From Russula earlei (taxonomy: Eukaryota; Basidiomycota; Agaricomycetes; Russulales; Russulaceae), in contig JAGFNK010000212.1 of the NCBI GenBank assembly GCA_025769875.1, positions 1 through 64,000 of the forward strand: a DNA stretch of 64,000 bases. The letters are read 5' to 3'. Below the pieces are notes generated by a model. That model ran no database searches and had not been told where the DNA came from. It saw only the letters and a list, made by a program, of their open reading frames with translations. Position 1 is the first letter of the stretch. Every line of letters starts with the position of its first letter. Of this stretch, positions 31,683-42,465 are shown piece after piece. The translations under genes were made by a program, and so were the position numbers.

Positions 31683-34220
31683 ATGGACCTCCTTCTGGCA
31701 TCCGATGAATCGCGGGTATTGATAATATACACGGGCGGGACAATTGGGATGCTCGTCGGAGAGCACGGATACGTGCCAGAGCCCTACTTCCTGACCGAAA
31801 CGCTGCACAGCCAGGCTCGCTTCCATGATCCCCTGCAGGACTCTCTCTTCTCTCACTCAGGCTCCGTCGAGGGCTTTAGGCAGTGGTCTTCCAGCGGAAG
31901 AACGTCCCCTTCGAATGCCGACTCTACTCCCAGCCCTGTCGCTACCCGTCTCCCACCAGCAGTCGACCCTGCTCGTGCGCTCCTCCCGCCCGATAGATAT
32001 TCCTCCTCGGTCTGCTATGACCGCGCATTTTCCTCAGGTCACTGCTCAACCACGTTCCATCAAAATTTCCGATGATGTGTACGAGTCGCGCATGCCGGCG
32101 CTCATCACACCGCCGAGCGTTGTTCATGGTGGCATTGGGAAACGTATACGTTATGCCGTCTTGGAGGTAACCTTGGTGCCGATGAACAATTAAAATTTCT
32201 CATTCCGTATCCGCAGTGGAACCCGCTCATGGATAGCAGCAATATCGAGATAGATGGTCGTCACCGTCCTCGGCCTTTGACCCCATATGCGTCCCATCTG
32301 ATTCTTTTTCTTTCGTAGTGCAGATTGGATTCGCATAGCTACCGAAATCGAGATGAACTACACCCTGTTTGACGCATTTGTAATCCTTCATGGCACGGAT
32401 ACCATGGCATATACCTCCAGTGCCCTCAGCTTCCTGCTGGAGGATCTAGGAAAGACGGTGGTAAGGACACATGTTGACCATCATTCCCGCGGCTCTGATT
32501 GAAAGAAATGCGTAGATTGTTACCGGAGCGCAGATTCCGCTGTCTCAACTTCGAAATGACGCCGTGGACAACCTTCTGAGCGCTTTGATCATCGCTGGCC
32601 ATTACATCATTCCAGGTACTGTTCAGCTTGGATCATCTAACGGCCGGATCACTTGACGAAGTGAGCGTTCTATAGAGTGCTGTTTATTCTTCAATCATAC
32701 CCTCTTCCGGGGTAACAGAGTTTCGAAGTCCTCGTCCATGGATTTCAATGCTTTCACAAGCCCTAATTTTCCCCCTCTCGTGAACGGCGAGTACCGCAAC
32801 GCCGAGCGTGGCCCGCAGAAGGACTGACCCTACATGATAGTGGGGATAGACATAGTGGTGAACTGGAACGACGTCATCAGACAAAAGAACCTTCGTAGGT
32901 TCACGGCGCATAAGAGTACGTGGTTTAGGTCGAAATTTGTCCTCCATGTCCTAAAACATCCAAATTGCGATTATTAGGGCTCAGCCCGCACGTAGGCGAG
33001 TAATTTCGATCCCCATCCACATAATTGATGTGAGGTTCACAACCTATCGTCCCTAGCCGCATTACGCCTATTCCCAGGCATTACGGTCGCCACGGTCCAG
33101 GCATTCCTTGCACCACCCGTCCGAGGCGTTGTCCTCGAGACGTTCGGCGCCGGAAACGCGCCACACCGTAAAGATCTGATGTCTGCCCTGTGCGAGGCAT
33201 GCGAACGTGGCGTGGTCATCGTCGCAATCACCCAATGCGCGAAAGGTTCGGTCTCAGACGCGTACGCGACGGGCCGCAAGCTCCTCAGCGTGGGTGTAGT
33301 CCCAGGTGGCGATATGACACCCGAGGTACATGCGTTGCCCTTGTGCACGCCAAAAGAAAAAGAGAGAGAGAGAACTAACATTTTGGCAGTGCGCGCTGAC
33401 GAAGCTCAGCTACCTCCTCTCCAAGACCGAACTCTCCACCGAGCAAGTGCGCAGCCTCTTAGGCGCACCGCTACGTGGCGAGCTCACGCGCTCGCCACGC
33501 GCCGCGCCCGCATATGCTACTGATGTGAACCTGGAGACAATCAGCGACACGCTCTCGCACGTCGTCCGGCTGACCGCACGCACGCGCCACGCGACGCCTG
33601 CGATCGTGGTCTCCGACGTACAGGGCGAATCATCGGACGCTGGTGCCCCATGGGCGTGGACCGCGGCAGAGGCGGCCACGGCCCAGAGTGCGCTGCTCTC
33701 GTGGCTCGTCCACCTTTCTGCCGCGACGAATGATGTAGGCGCGCTCTCGCATTGCCTGTCCGCTGAGGCCGACGAGCTTGGAGAAGACCACCACACGATT
33801 GCGGGCGGAATCCTCAACTGGATAAACCCTGCGTCTGGAAGGTCACCTCTGCACGTTGCCGCGATGAATGGCAGTGCGCAGTGCGTGCATGCATTGCTCG
33901 AGGCGGGGTCTCTGGTACACCTGAGGGATTCGTTGGGCCATACGGCGCTTTACTACGTGAGCAAGTTCATCGTCAACGGCATTATGTAAGGAAGTCTGAT
34001 CGATGCATCTCAGGCTGCGCGGCAGGGCCACGATGAAATCGTGAGTACGCTTGTATCGACGGGCGCGAACCTTAGTGGAGCAGACTTGGAAGGGTTTGCT
34101 CCTCTCGCCGTAAAGATGGCACTCCTTCGCGAAGATAGCGCGGCACTGAAGATATGGGAGAAAGCGGGGATCCCTACACCAGGTCAAGAGCAGCAGAGCA
34201 ATGATCGCGTGACGTTGTAG
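31683..34220 (+). CDS. L-asparaginase (type I) with C-terminal ankyrin repeats
   Basis: Starts MDLLLASDESRVLIIYTGGT; TGGTIG is the first asparaginase active-site motif. A Ser/Pro-rich insert follows. Later exons give LEWNPLMDSSNIEIDDWIRI, FVILHGTDTMAYTSSALSFL (the second motif, HGTDT), VIVTGAQIPLSQLRNDAVDN, CCLFFNHTLFRGNRVSKSSS and GVVLETFGAGNAP. The C-terminus has two to three ankyrin repeats (GRSPLHVAAMNGSAQCVHAL, LGHTALYYAARQGHDEIVST). This is the eukaryotic 60-kDa asparaginase/lysophospholipase-like arrangement, hydrolysing asparagine to aspartate and ammonia. The junction after PPLVN fits only a GC donor (G/gcgagt) if the next residues are VGIDIVVNW. The ORF ends TAG at 34218-34220. Confidence 0.92.
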
Positions 34221-34280
34221 ATATACAAAATGTGAGGAACGGATATCGAGGTAAAATCCGAAAGCAAGAGACAAAGTAGA

Positions 34281-35925
34281 TCAACCTTCCGTCATGGCCG
34301 AGTCATCCTGGTCTTCGGAAAGGGAGGAGAAGTGGTCATTCAACGTCTTTATGAAAAACTCCATTTGGTCGTAACCGAACGTGAAGGTATCCGCGAGGAA
34401 GTCTAGCTTCTGAATATATTCTTGCGACTCCTTTTCCAGCTCCAGAGGGGTATACCGGACCATGTATTGAAGATCGTCTTTAGTTTTAGGACGGGTAGGC
34501 GAATGGCCTGGGACAGGGGACGGCTTGGGCTGGTACATAGACGTGAGCAGAAATGAGAGGCTTACTGTGGTAGTGCGTCAGAACAGAGACATGAGCGCGT
34601 TGCGAGGACTGATACTCACAAGAGTTCATGTGCGAGAAGACGCACGTGTACGTGATCTCCTCTAACTCACCCAGGTGAGCGTACGGACTTTCCTGGATCT
34701 TGGCGCCCAAAACGATCAGATTCGTCAAATCCTCGTAAAGCCGGATCGTGACACCGTGCTTAGGATCGTTGATAAGGGTGTCTTGGCCGGCGCGGGGGCG
34801 CAGCGATGATCCTGGAGGTTCTCGCTTCTTGTTCCTCAACGTCTGCGCATGGGCGATCTCCGCCTTCAAGTCTGCCTGTGTCATCTCCACTGCGGGTGGC
34901 TCTGTAGGTCAGCAGGGAACATGTGTCGTTGATTCCACGTACGTTGTTCGTTCAGTGCAGCAACGCGAGCATCCCTGTCTTTGATGACCGCATCCTTCTG
35001 TTTGAGAGCATCCTCGGCCTCTTCAAGACGCCCCTCCAGTACGCGTTGCTCCTCATCGGCCGCCTCACGCGTGAGGAAATGAAGAGTCGACGCGCGACCG
35101 TCCTTTATCATGGGGTTCAGACGGGCGATCTGCGTAGTTAACTCCTTGATGAGCTCCTCTTGCGCTAAAGCAGCCGTGAGTGAGAAGGAAGGAGGGAGGT
35201 CAAGTAGATGTCCCACACCTTTGGCGGCGGCATCGTAGTGCGCTTTCATGGTCGCTAGCTGTTCCTCTGGTTCCGTGTTTCTCGTCCGTATGAGTTGAAG
35301 CAAGGTTTCGGATAGTTCTTCGCTCTTGATTTTGTACTGCGAAACAGAGCTCATTAGTGTCGCCACAACTTGAACTGGGACCAAGGCGTGGGAGGGAACG
35401 CACCAAATTTCGTTCTTCCTTCAGTCTTTCAACTTCCCGAGAGGGGGTATCCTCTGCCTCTCCCACTATCTCTGCCTCTTCCACGGGGATGGGTGCACCA
35501 ACACGTGTCTTCCCCTTCTTGGTGGGTGGGGGAGGCTTGGCCACTTGTAGCGGCTCGTCGTCATCATCCTCCTCAATGACCACAAGATCTACGCCGCTCT
35601 TGTGTCCATTCGACGCCGAAGCAGCTTTCCTCCTCCCCTTAGTCTTGGACGGGGGCTTCCCATTGGTCGCCGGAGACGCGCTAGCCTTACTCTTGCCCTT
35701 ACTCTTCGGATCGGGCTGGACGACCTCTGGAATATCCTCATCGTCCTCTGTTACGACCACGGGAGTGTCCCTCGAGGGTTTTCGTTGCCTTGTCGTCATA
35801 CCTTTCTGGGCCTTCGCGGTGGCGGTGGAAGGTCCGGCAGCCTGAGCGGGATGAGACGCGACGGTTTTCCGCCTCTTCGAGGGCTGGTGCGGCGTCGAGG
35901 GATCATAGCCGCCTAGCACGAACAT
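34281..35925 (-). CDS. Csm1/Pcs1-family (monopolin) kinetochore protein
   Basis: The N-terminal 200 residues are disordered and charged (FVLGGYDPSTPHQPSKRRKT, repeated acidic patches such as VTEDDEDIPEVVQPD, and Lys-rich stretches). A long coiled coil follows (YKIKSEELSETLLQLIRTRN, EEQRVLEGRLEEAEDALKQK). The C-terminal globular domain matches Csm1/Pcs1: TIRLYEDLTNLIVLGAKIQE, YTCVFSHMNS spliced to LSLSFLLTSMYQP, then a terminal helical part ending DSAMTEG at 34281. In yeasts the complex cross-links microtubule sites on kinetochores and acts in rDNA. Assignment rests on the order of coiled coil and domain. The start is uncertain: an ATG about 70 bp upstream (MSSDADELGARLAT...) could be used with an extra intron. 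Confidence 0.8.
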
Positions 35926-36249
35926 CGTCAGAAAGATTATGCAGTGTTGCAAACGTTGCGAGACGCGCACCGAGCTCGTCTGCGTCGGAGGACATGGCCT
36001 TGAAAGATGATAAACAGATGTTGTCGTGCGCGTGTGGCGGCGTCGATCAACGACACACCCCGGACCGCCGCATCCGGGGATGTCCCCCCAACGCAACCGT
36101 GGGCCGACAGGGATCGCGTTACCCTCGTACAACTCCTAGGATGCTTTGGCGTTCGTCCCTACAGTACACTTAACGCAAAGGACTCACTCTCTATTCACGA
36201 AGACTGAGGTTTGTATTTCGTAACGTTACCTTACACTAACGGTGATCCA
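35926..36249. promoter_or_regulatory. Divergent promoter between the Csm1/Pcs1-like and deaminase genes
   Basis: 324 bp. It includes a possible alternative first exon of the Csm1-like gene (ATG at about 35995, minus strand). No other element is recognised. Confidence 0.45.
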
Positions 36250-38424
36250 ATGTGGAGAGTCTTCCCGCGCCACATTCTTCGAGTTCCTCACCGCCGTTCA
36301 TTCTCAAAGATGACCGATATCCGGGATTACCTATCCAGGCGTGCTGCTCTCATACTGGAGGACAGGTCCTTGCGGCGGGAGAACAAGCTGCTTCAATCGC
36401 TGACCGAGAAGGAGGCGGCGGCGGACAGGATTGTCAGATACATTCGCGCGGAGGAAGCGGTATCGGTTTGGGGCGTCGAGATCCCTCATCTATTCCCTGG
36501 CATGGAATTTCTGACATGTATATATTTCCCCGGATTAATCTGTATGCTGCGGCTGACTGGCTTGTAGCAAAAAGCATAATCGATAATACGAAGATCTTCA
36601 AGATCATTTCCAAGGTCTGCGCCTCTTCTCTCACTGTGCCCAAGTCTTCACTTGTCTTATATCGATGTGTAGATGCCAAAGGGAGCGCTTCTCCATATTC
36701 ATTTAGAGGCGACTGTGGATAAGAAATACCTTTTAAAGCTTGCGCTCAGAGAACCATCCCTGCATGTTCGCACTGCCTGCGTAGTTACTCCCGGCAACTT
36801 AACGACCGTCCTGCCCGAGTTTAGACCCTTTGAGGAAGCGCAGTCATCCCAGTGCACAAGTGTCACGAATGCCGAGTATCCAGCTAATGCCTGGCTTCCT
36901 TTGTACAAAGCCAGGGCGTCTTTTGCTCTTGGCGGGCCAGAGGGCTTCGATCGATGGGTCTTGAGGGCCATGTCTATTGATCCAGCTGAGGTGTATGACA
37001 CGCATAATAATGTCCCCAAGGTCTGAGACTGAGAACTGTTTCCCTCTGACGTGTTGTACTCACAAACACGTCAGATATGGCAAAAGTTTAAAGACACCTT
37101 CAGTGCTACAGCAGCAAGTGGGCTAATCCCACGTTGATGACTTTGTGTTGACGGTGCATGTGTGTCAGGGCTTGTTTCTGTATCGTCCTATCTTTCGGCA
37201 GTACATCCGTCGGTTCTTATTGGAATTGATCGAGGACGGTATTTCCTATGCAGAAGCAAGAATCGACTTCCTTCCAAAGTACGAGATTTATGCCGCTTGT
37301 CACACGTGAGGGCTAAAACCGACTGGAGGTATATGTTCGACGTCGATGGCAACGAAAACGTACCACATCGAGAATGGGTATGGGATTTTGGGCAAGCGGT
37401 CAACGAGATAAGGACAACGCTCGAGGAGCAAGGCCGTGGGGAAGAGTTCATGGGTGCCAAGGTAGGTGGACAAGTACGTGTTCATGACATTTGGAAACGT
37501 CATAACAGATGCGTCGAGTAATAGATCATATATACCACCATTCGTATTCTCCCTCCAGAGGAGATCGAGTGGTACCTGGAAGACTGTATCGCGTTGAAGC
37601 AGGAATTTCCTGATCTGATCGCTGGGTTTGATATTGTTGGGGATGAAAATGCAGGGAGGCCGTTGACGGACTATATCAAGCCACTCTTGGCGTTCAAGCG
37701 ACGTGTCGAAGATCTTGGGTTGAATCTGCCGTTCATTCTCCATGCGGGGGAAACGCTGTCTGACGGTGGCAAAGCTGATAATAATTTGTACGACGCCTTG
37801 CTCCTCGGGACGAAACGCATTGGACACGGGTAAGGGACATTACGATGATAGGCACGCTCGTGCTCGCTTTCAATCCCGAGCAGGTTTTCGATTGTGAAGC
37901 ATCCCAAGCTGATGGAGCTGTGCCGCGAAAATGAGATCGCGCTGGAAGTGTGTCCCATTTCGTGCGTTCGTTCTTCTGATCGGGCTCGATCTGTTTGACC
38001 GACTCTGATAGAAACGAGATCTTGGTATGTCGCCTGCCGCTGACCGTGTCGATGATACCGACGCTGAGTTAGGGACTTACGCCTTCGATGTCGATGCATC
38101 CGTTGCCGGTGGTGCTCAACCAGGGAGTGCCCGTAACGCTTAATTCGGATGATCCGTCTGTGTTCGGCGCGATGGGATTGTCATACAACTACTTTCAGGT
38201 GCTTGTTTCGAGTGAGACGACGGGGCTGATCACGCTCGCTCAGATGGCGCGAGACAGCATAAAGGTGAGAAACGAATTGAGCTTCACATGCCTCAAGGCT
38301 CAGTGATGCCCTCGTTTAGTTCTCGACACTGGAGGAAGCGGAGAAACGGAGGGCGACAAGCGTCTGGGAAAAGCGGTGGACCGAGTTTGTCGAGGAGTTG
38401 GGAAACGGTCGGGGATTGCCGTAA
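36250..38424 (+). CDS. Adenosine deaminase-related growth factor (ADGF/ADA2-like) deaminase
   Basis: The start is ATG 36250 (MWRVFPRHILR...) or an in-frame ATG at 36310 (MTDIRDYLSRRAALILEDRS), which better matches fungal homologues. Conserved parts are IIDNTKIFKIISKMPKGALL, HIHLEATV (metal-binding HxH), LFLYRPIFRQYIRRFLLELI, GFDIVGDENAGRPL, LPFILHAGET (catalytic His), RIGHGF, LEVCPISNEIL, and VTLNSDDPSVFGAM (metal and catalytic Asp pair). The layout is that of the adenosine deaminase 2/ADGF subfamily rather than classical ADA, with deamination of adenosine or related nucleosides expected. HLEA replaces the more usual HLDA. I see no signal peptide, unlike the secreted animal enzymes. Confidence 0.9.
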
Positions 38425-38736
38425 GGGGTGTAGAGAGGAGGGTATGTAGCTGTAGGTGTACCACCTCTGTGCCTTTTCCTCTCCCATCCCACCACTTCCT
38501 TCTCTCTCTTTTCGTCTCATCCCTTCTCAAGGTACGCATTCTACGAAATATGCTATTCTTTTCTCCCCTCTACTCTCCCCTCACCGACCACGTCCTATCC
38601 CCAGACCTCCCCTCATATTCACTTGACTACCCGCTCCCAACTCCCTCCCCGTATCTTTCTCCGTTCCCCACTGGCCTTCGCTCTCCACACCATATCTGAA
38701 TCTTAATCGATCCTTGCACTAAAAAAACACCCGGCG
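38425..38736. promoter_or_regulatory. Pyrimidine-rich promoter of the KH-domain gene
   Basis: The stretch from about 38480 to 38690 is almost entirely C and T on the plus strand (ctctcccc, ctccctcccc blocks). This is typical of highly expressed fungal gene promoters and 5' leaders. Confidence 0.55.
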
Positions 38737-40168
38737 ATGCCAGAGTCTGACTCTAATAGGAAACGCTCTCGCTCTCGTTCGCCGTCCGACAGCGAACAGC
38801 CGAAGCAACATAAGCGCGCCAACACTGGCGCGCCGTCCCATGCCGATGACCCAACTACTCCCACCTCCAGTATCCCTCAGCTTGTTCAAATTTCCACATC
38901 AGCTGCGGCGAATGACGTAAACATGATAGATCCCCCTCCAGCTATCCTTGCGACCGATTCCGCAACTTCTGTCTCTCCCGACACCGCAAAGGGGAGCACA
39001 GACGCAAGCGACCCCATGGCTGCCTCCACCCACCTCAATGCCTCCACCTCCGCGGCTCCTACAGCCTCTACGACGGCTGCCACACCTCCTTCTGCTCACA
39101 TCCACATGCGATGCCTCATCGTCACTCAAGACGCGTCAATCATCATCGGTAAAGGTGGTGCCCACGTCAACGAGATCCGTGAGAAAAGCGGTGCCCGTGT
39201 GATGGTTTCCGAAAGCATCCCCGGCAACCCTGAGCGTATCTTGAACGTTAGCGGTCCACTCGATGCAGTCTCAAAGGTCAGTCTCATCCGTCTTATCTAC
39301 AACCCTCCAATTCCTCAAGTTCGTTGCTCCCTGAACGGATAGGCCTTTGGCCTTATTGTCCGGCGTATAAACGATGAGCCTTTTGATGTCCCATCGGTTC
39401 CAGGGAGTCGTGCCGTAACTATCAAATTCATGATCCCCAATTCTCGCATGGGCTCCGTCATCGGGAAACAGGGTTCCAAAATCAAGGAAATTCAGGATGC
39501 CTCTGGTGCACGGCTTAATGCAAGTGAGGGTATGCTCCCCGGATCTACCGAGGTGCGTGTAACCAGGGTATTCTCGTCCCACCCTACCTCACCCCCACGA
39601 TCTGTCAGCGAGTTCTCAGTGTTGCGGGCGTCGCTGATGCCATTCATATCGCCACTTATTACATCGGCAATATCCTCATCGACGCACAAGAGCGAATGCC
39701 GTCTAGCTCACACTCGTCTTACAGACCGTCGAGTAAGCGAACCGGGGGTTATGTCGGCTCCTCTTATGTCCCTGGTGGCTCCAGTTACTCGAACCCGTAC
39801 CTGCAGGGTGTGAACAATCCGGCGCAACAGCTGCAAACACAACAGATCTATATTCCAAATGACCTTGTTGGCTGCATTATTGGGAAGGGTGGCAGCAAAA
39901 TCAACGAAATTAGGCACATGAGTGCCAGTCAGATCAAAATTATGGAGCCAGGTGCTGGTCCTGTTGGATCAGCTCCCGGAGGCAGCGAGGGAGAACGACT
40001 GGTCGTCATCACGGGGCCTCCCGCTAATATACAAATGGCTGTCCAACTACTTTACCACGTACGCAACCCTCCCTCTTTTTCTTATTTTCTACGCCGTCTC
40101 ATGTCCATTAGCGCTTAGAGCAGGAGAAACAGAAGCAAGTTCGGGCTGTAGGCGGTTATCCCCCATAA
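38737..40168 (+). CDS. Triple-KH RNA-binding protein (PCBP/Rnc1/Pbp2 type)
   Basis: A Ser/Thr/Ala-rich N-terminus with an Arg/Ser tract (RKRSRSRSPSDSE) precedes three KH domains, each with its GxxG loop: IIIGKGGAHVNEIREKSGA, SVIGKQGSKIKEIQDASGA and CIIGKGGSKINEIRHMSAS. Each is followed by the typical ERILNVSGPLDAV or ERLVVITGPPANIQMAV strand and helix. The second to third domain linker is Ser/Tyr/Gly-rich. A short last exon (RLEQEKQKQVRAVGGYPP) closes the gene at TAA 40166-40168. Proteins with this layout bind C- or U-rich mRNA and regulate stability; fission yeast Rnc1 binds a MAPK phosphatase mRNA. The targets here are unknown. Confidence 0.92.
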
Positions 40169-40587
40169 GCCCTGTTGTCACCCGAAACATGAGTTTCGTA
40201 AAATGAATGATATTCTGCCCTTTTAACAGTGGTTTCGGTTTTCTTGCTGTCTGCTTTCCATCTTGTACGTTATGCTCCGGTTTAGCCTCTCCCCCCCCCC
40301 CCACTTCGTTTTACCTGATTTTTGAAGTCAACATTACTCCACATTCCCCCTCCCCTTCCTCATCACCACCATGACTTTTCCATCATGTTGTCTAGCATGT
40401 ACCTAGTCTTTTTACTGGTCACTTTCTCAAACGATTGCGATTGTGACGTTCCTCGCTTGAATCCGCACGGGGTTCCTTCTCGATGACGTAATATCAAAAA
40501 AAGAATTACAAGTCCAATATTCCAGCTTTCTTCCACCACCGTATTATACACCAAACTTCTTCTGGCCCTGTTTGAAGTGTCCCCTGT
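40169..40587. other. Spacer between the KH and BRX1 genes
   Basis: Contains a 10-nt C run near 40290 and pyrimidine-rich DNA near 40340; probably 3' UTR plus the BRX1 promoter. No gene seen. Confidence 0.5.
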
Positions 40588-41261
40588 ATGGCCCCTCTGC
40601 TTAATGCGCATGAACAGGAGGCTTCTGTCGTGGGAAAGCGTAAAGGGAAGCGCAAGGCTATCGACACGGACGCAGACGAGGAAGGCGATGATCGTGGTAG
40701 GAACCTCAAAAGAAACAAGCAGCGCGTATTACTGCTTTCTTCGCGTGGAATTACGCATCGCATGCGGCACCTCATGAATGACCTCGAGGCACTCCTACCG
40801 CACGTAAAAAAAGGTACGTGTGCACACCTGGTTGCCCATTCACTCGCCCCCGTCGGCTTGCATCCCTTCAATTTATATTCTGACAAGACGATGTGTGGGT
40901 GGGACTGGTCCAGATTCGAAGCTCGACTCGAAGAACCACCTGCACATGCTGCCCGAACTCGCGGACTTGCATTCGTGCAACAACACGCTCTACTTTGAGG
41001 CCCGCCGGCACGAGGATCTGTACCTCTGGGCGGCCAAGACGCCGAACGGACCGAGCATCAAGCTCCATGTACAAAACGTGCACACGATGGACGAGCTCAA
41101 GATGACGGGGAACTGTCTCAAGGGCAGCCGCGGGATCTTGACCTTCGATGCGGCGTTCGAAGAGACGGAGTGGGGACGACTGACGAAAGAGCTGTTCACG
41201 CACGTGAGTGCTTGCTGTGTCGTCGCACTGTCCTGTGCGTTGTTGTGGGCAATCACGCACG

Positions 41262-41300
<39 letters not shown>

Positions 41301-41823
41301 AGATATTCGGCGTGCCGCCGCGGGCTCGGAGAGCAAAGCCGTTCATCGATCACATCCTCACGTTCTCCATCCTCGACTCCAAGATCTGGTTCCGTAACTT
41401 CCAGGTCAGGCGCGAAACTCAGCATTTTGAGACCGGAAACGGCTAACGTCTCTGTCTTTCGCCGGGCAGATAATCGAAAAGGATCCCCTGCAGCCTAATG
41501 GCCCCCCAGAGACGTCGCTCGTTGAGATCGGCCCACGCTTCGTGCTCACTCCCATCCGCATCTTCGAGGGTGCCTTTGGAGGTGCGACCGTTTTTGCCAA
41601 CCCAGGTGCGTTTTTTTAGCCCGGTGCACGTCATTTCTTTTGTTATGCTTATCGATTTTCATTCACAGAATTTGTATCTCCTGCGCTCGTCAGGTCTGCG
41701 CGGCGAAAGGAGAAGGGGATAAGATACAAAGAACGCAAGCTCGCTCAACAAGAGCGCGGAATCCGCCAGACTGAGCGCAAACGAGAGGAGGATGCGCTTG
41801 CGGTGGCAAAAGTTTTTGCCTAA
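40588..41823 (+). CDS. BRX1: BRX1: 60S ribosome biogenesis factor (Brix domain)
   Basis: Starts MAPLLNAHEQEASVVGKRKG with a basic N-terminus. The Brix domain then runs through RVLLLSSRGITHRMRHLMND, LPHVKK, DSKLDSKNHLHMLPELADLH, CNNTLYFEARRHEDLYLWAA, LHVQNVHTMDELKMTGNCLK, GSRGILTFDAAF, PFIDHILTFSILDSKIWFRN and VEIGPRFVLTPIRIFEGAFG. It ends in a basic Arg/Lys tail (RYKERKLAQQERGIRQTERK). This matches Brx1 end to end. It is a nucleolar factor for assembly of the large ribosomal subunit. Five exons. The third intron carries a 32-nt A tract just before its CAG acceptor. Confidence 0.95.
41268..41299 (+). repeat. 32-nt poly-A tract inside a BRX1 intron
   Basis: Thirty-two A directly before CAG/ATATTCGG, so the acceptor is preceded by a purine tract instead of the normal polypyrimidine tract. 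Confidence 0.9.
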
Positions 41824-42465
41824 AATGCGTCGATGTTTGTTTGCCCAATTGATCCATCTTTGGTTATCCCATTGATGCTGTCTCCCTTGCCAACTGTAGC
41901 TCGCACGTATGCTTTCATCACAGCCGTGCCATTTACGCGCGCGTTCCTTTTACGTAAAGTCCTTACCGAGAAGTGCAAAATCACGTTAATTTCCTTTCCC
42001 TCACGCGTTTCCGGTCATCGCAGGAATTGAGCCGACCGGCTGCCATCTTTCTCTAGAACCGAGTCTGTAACTCACTGGCCGCGGATCTGCCTGCAGTTGT
42101 TTGATGGAAAACGTCATCGCGTCCTGATGAACCTGATGAAATAATAACTTTGAGCCCGCCGATCAGTTTCATTTGCAATCCCTTGTACTCTGAAAAGGAA
42201 GGGCGCGCAAGTTACAAGAAGAACAAGGGACAACCCTCCCACACGTCGTAAGACTAGCCTCAAGGCAAAGCTATTCCTTGCTCGTTCTTTTACATTGAAT
42301 CCTCCGATCTTGGCACTGTGCCGGAGATCCCGTTGTGTTTCAGTGGGTTTTGTTCCTCTTTCGCTTATATCTCGCTTAGCGCCGGACTTGATATCGATCG
42401 ACTGCCCAAGTTTGCGTATATTAACAAGCACTGGAAGTGGACTTCCTGGACACCTTTGATTGATC
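41824..42465. other. Spacer between BRX1 and the arrestin-like gene
   Basis: Probably the BRX1 3' UTR and the promoter of the next gene. A 147-codon minus-strand frame (42557-42114) crosses into the next gene and has no recognised domain. Confidence 0.5.

Noticed and set aside
35357..35845. 162-codon plus-strand frame opposite the Csm1-like gene
   Set aside because: Antisense shadow of the low-complexity, charged N-terminus; the minus-strand reading has the family domain, splice sites and a conserved C-terminus.
40868..41425. 185-codon minus-strand frame over BRX1
   Set aside because: It reads through the intronic poly-A tract as a phenylalanine run and is antisense to conserved BRX1 exons.
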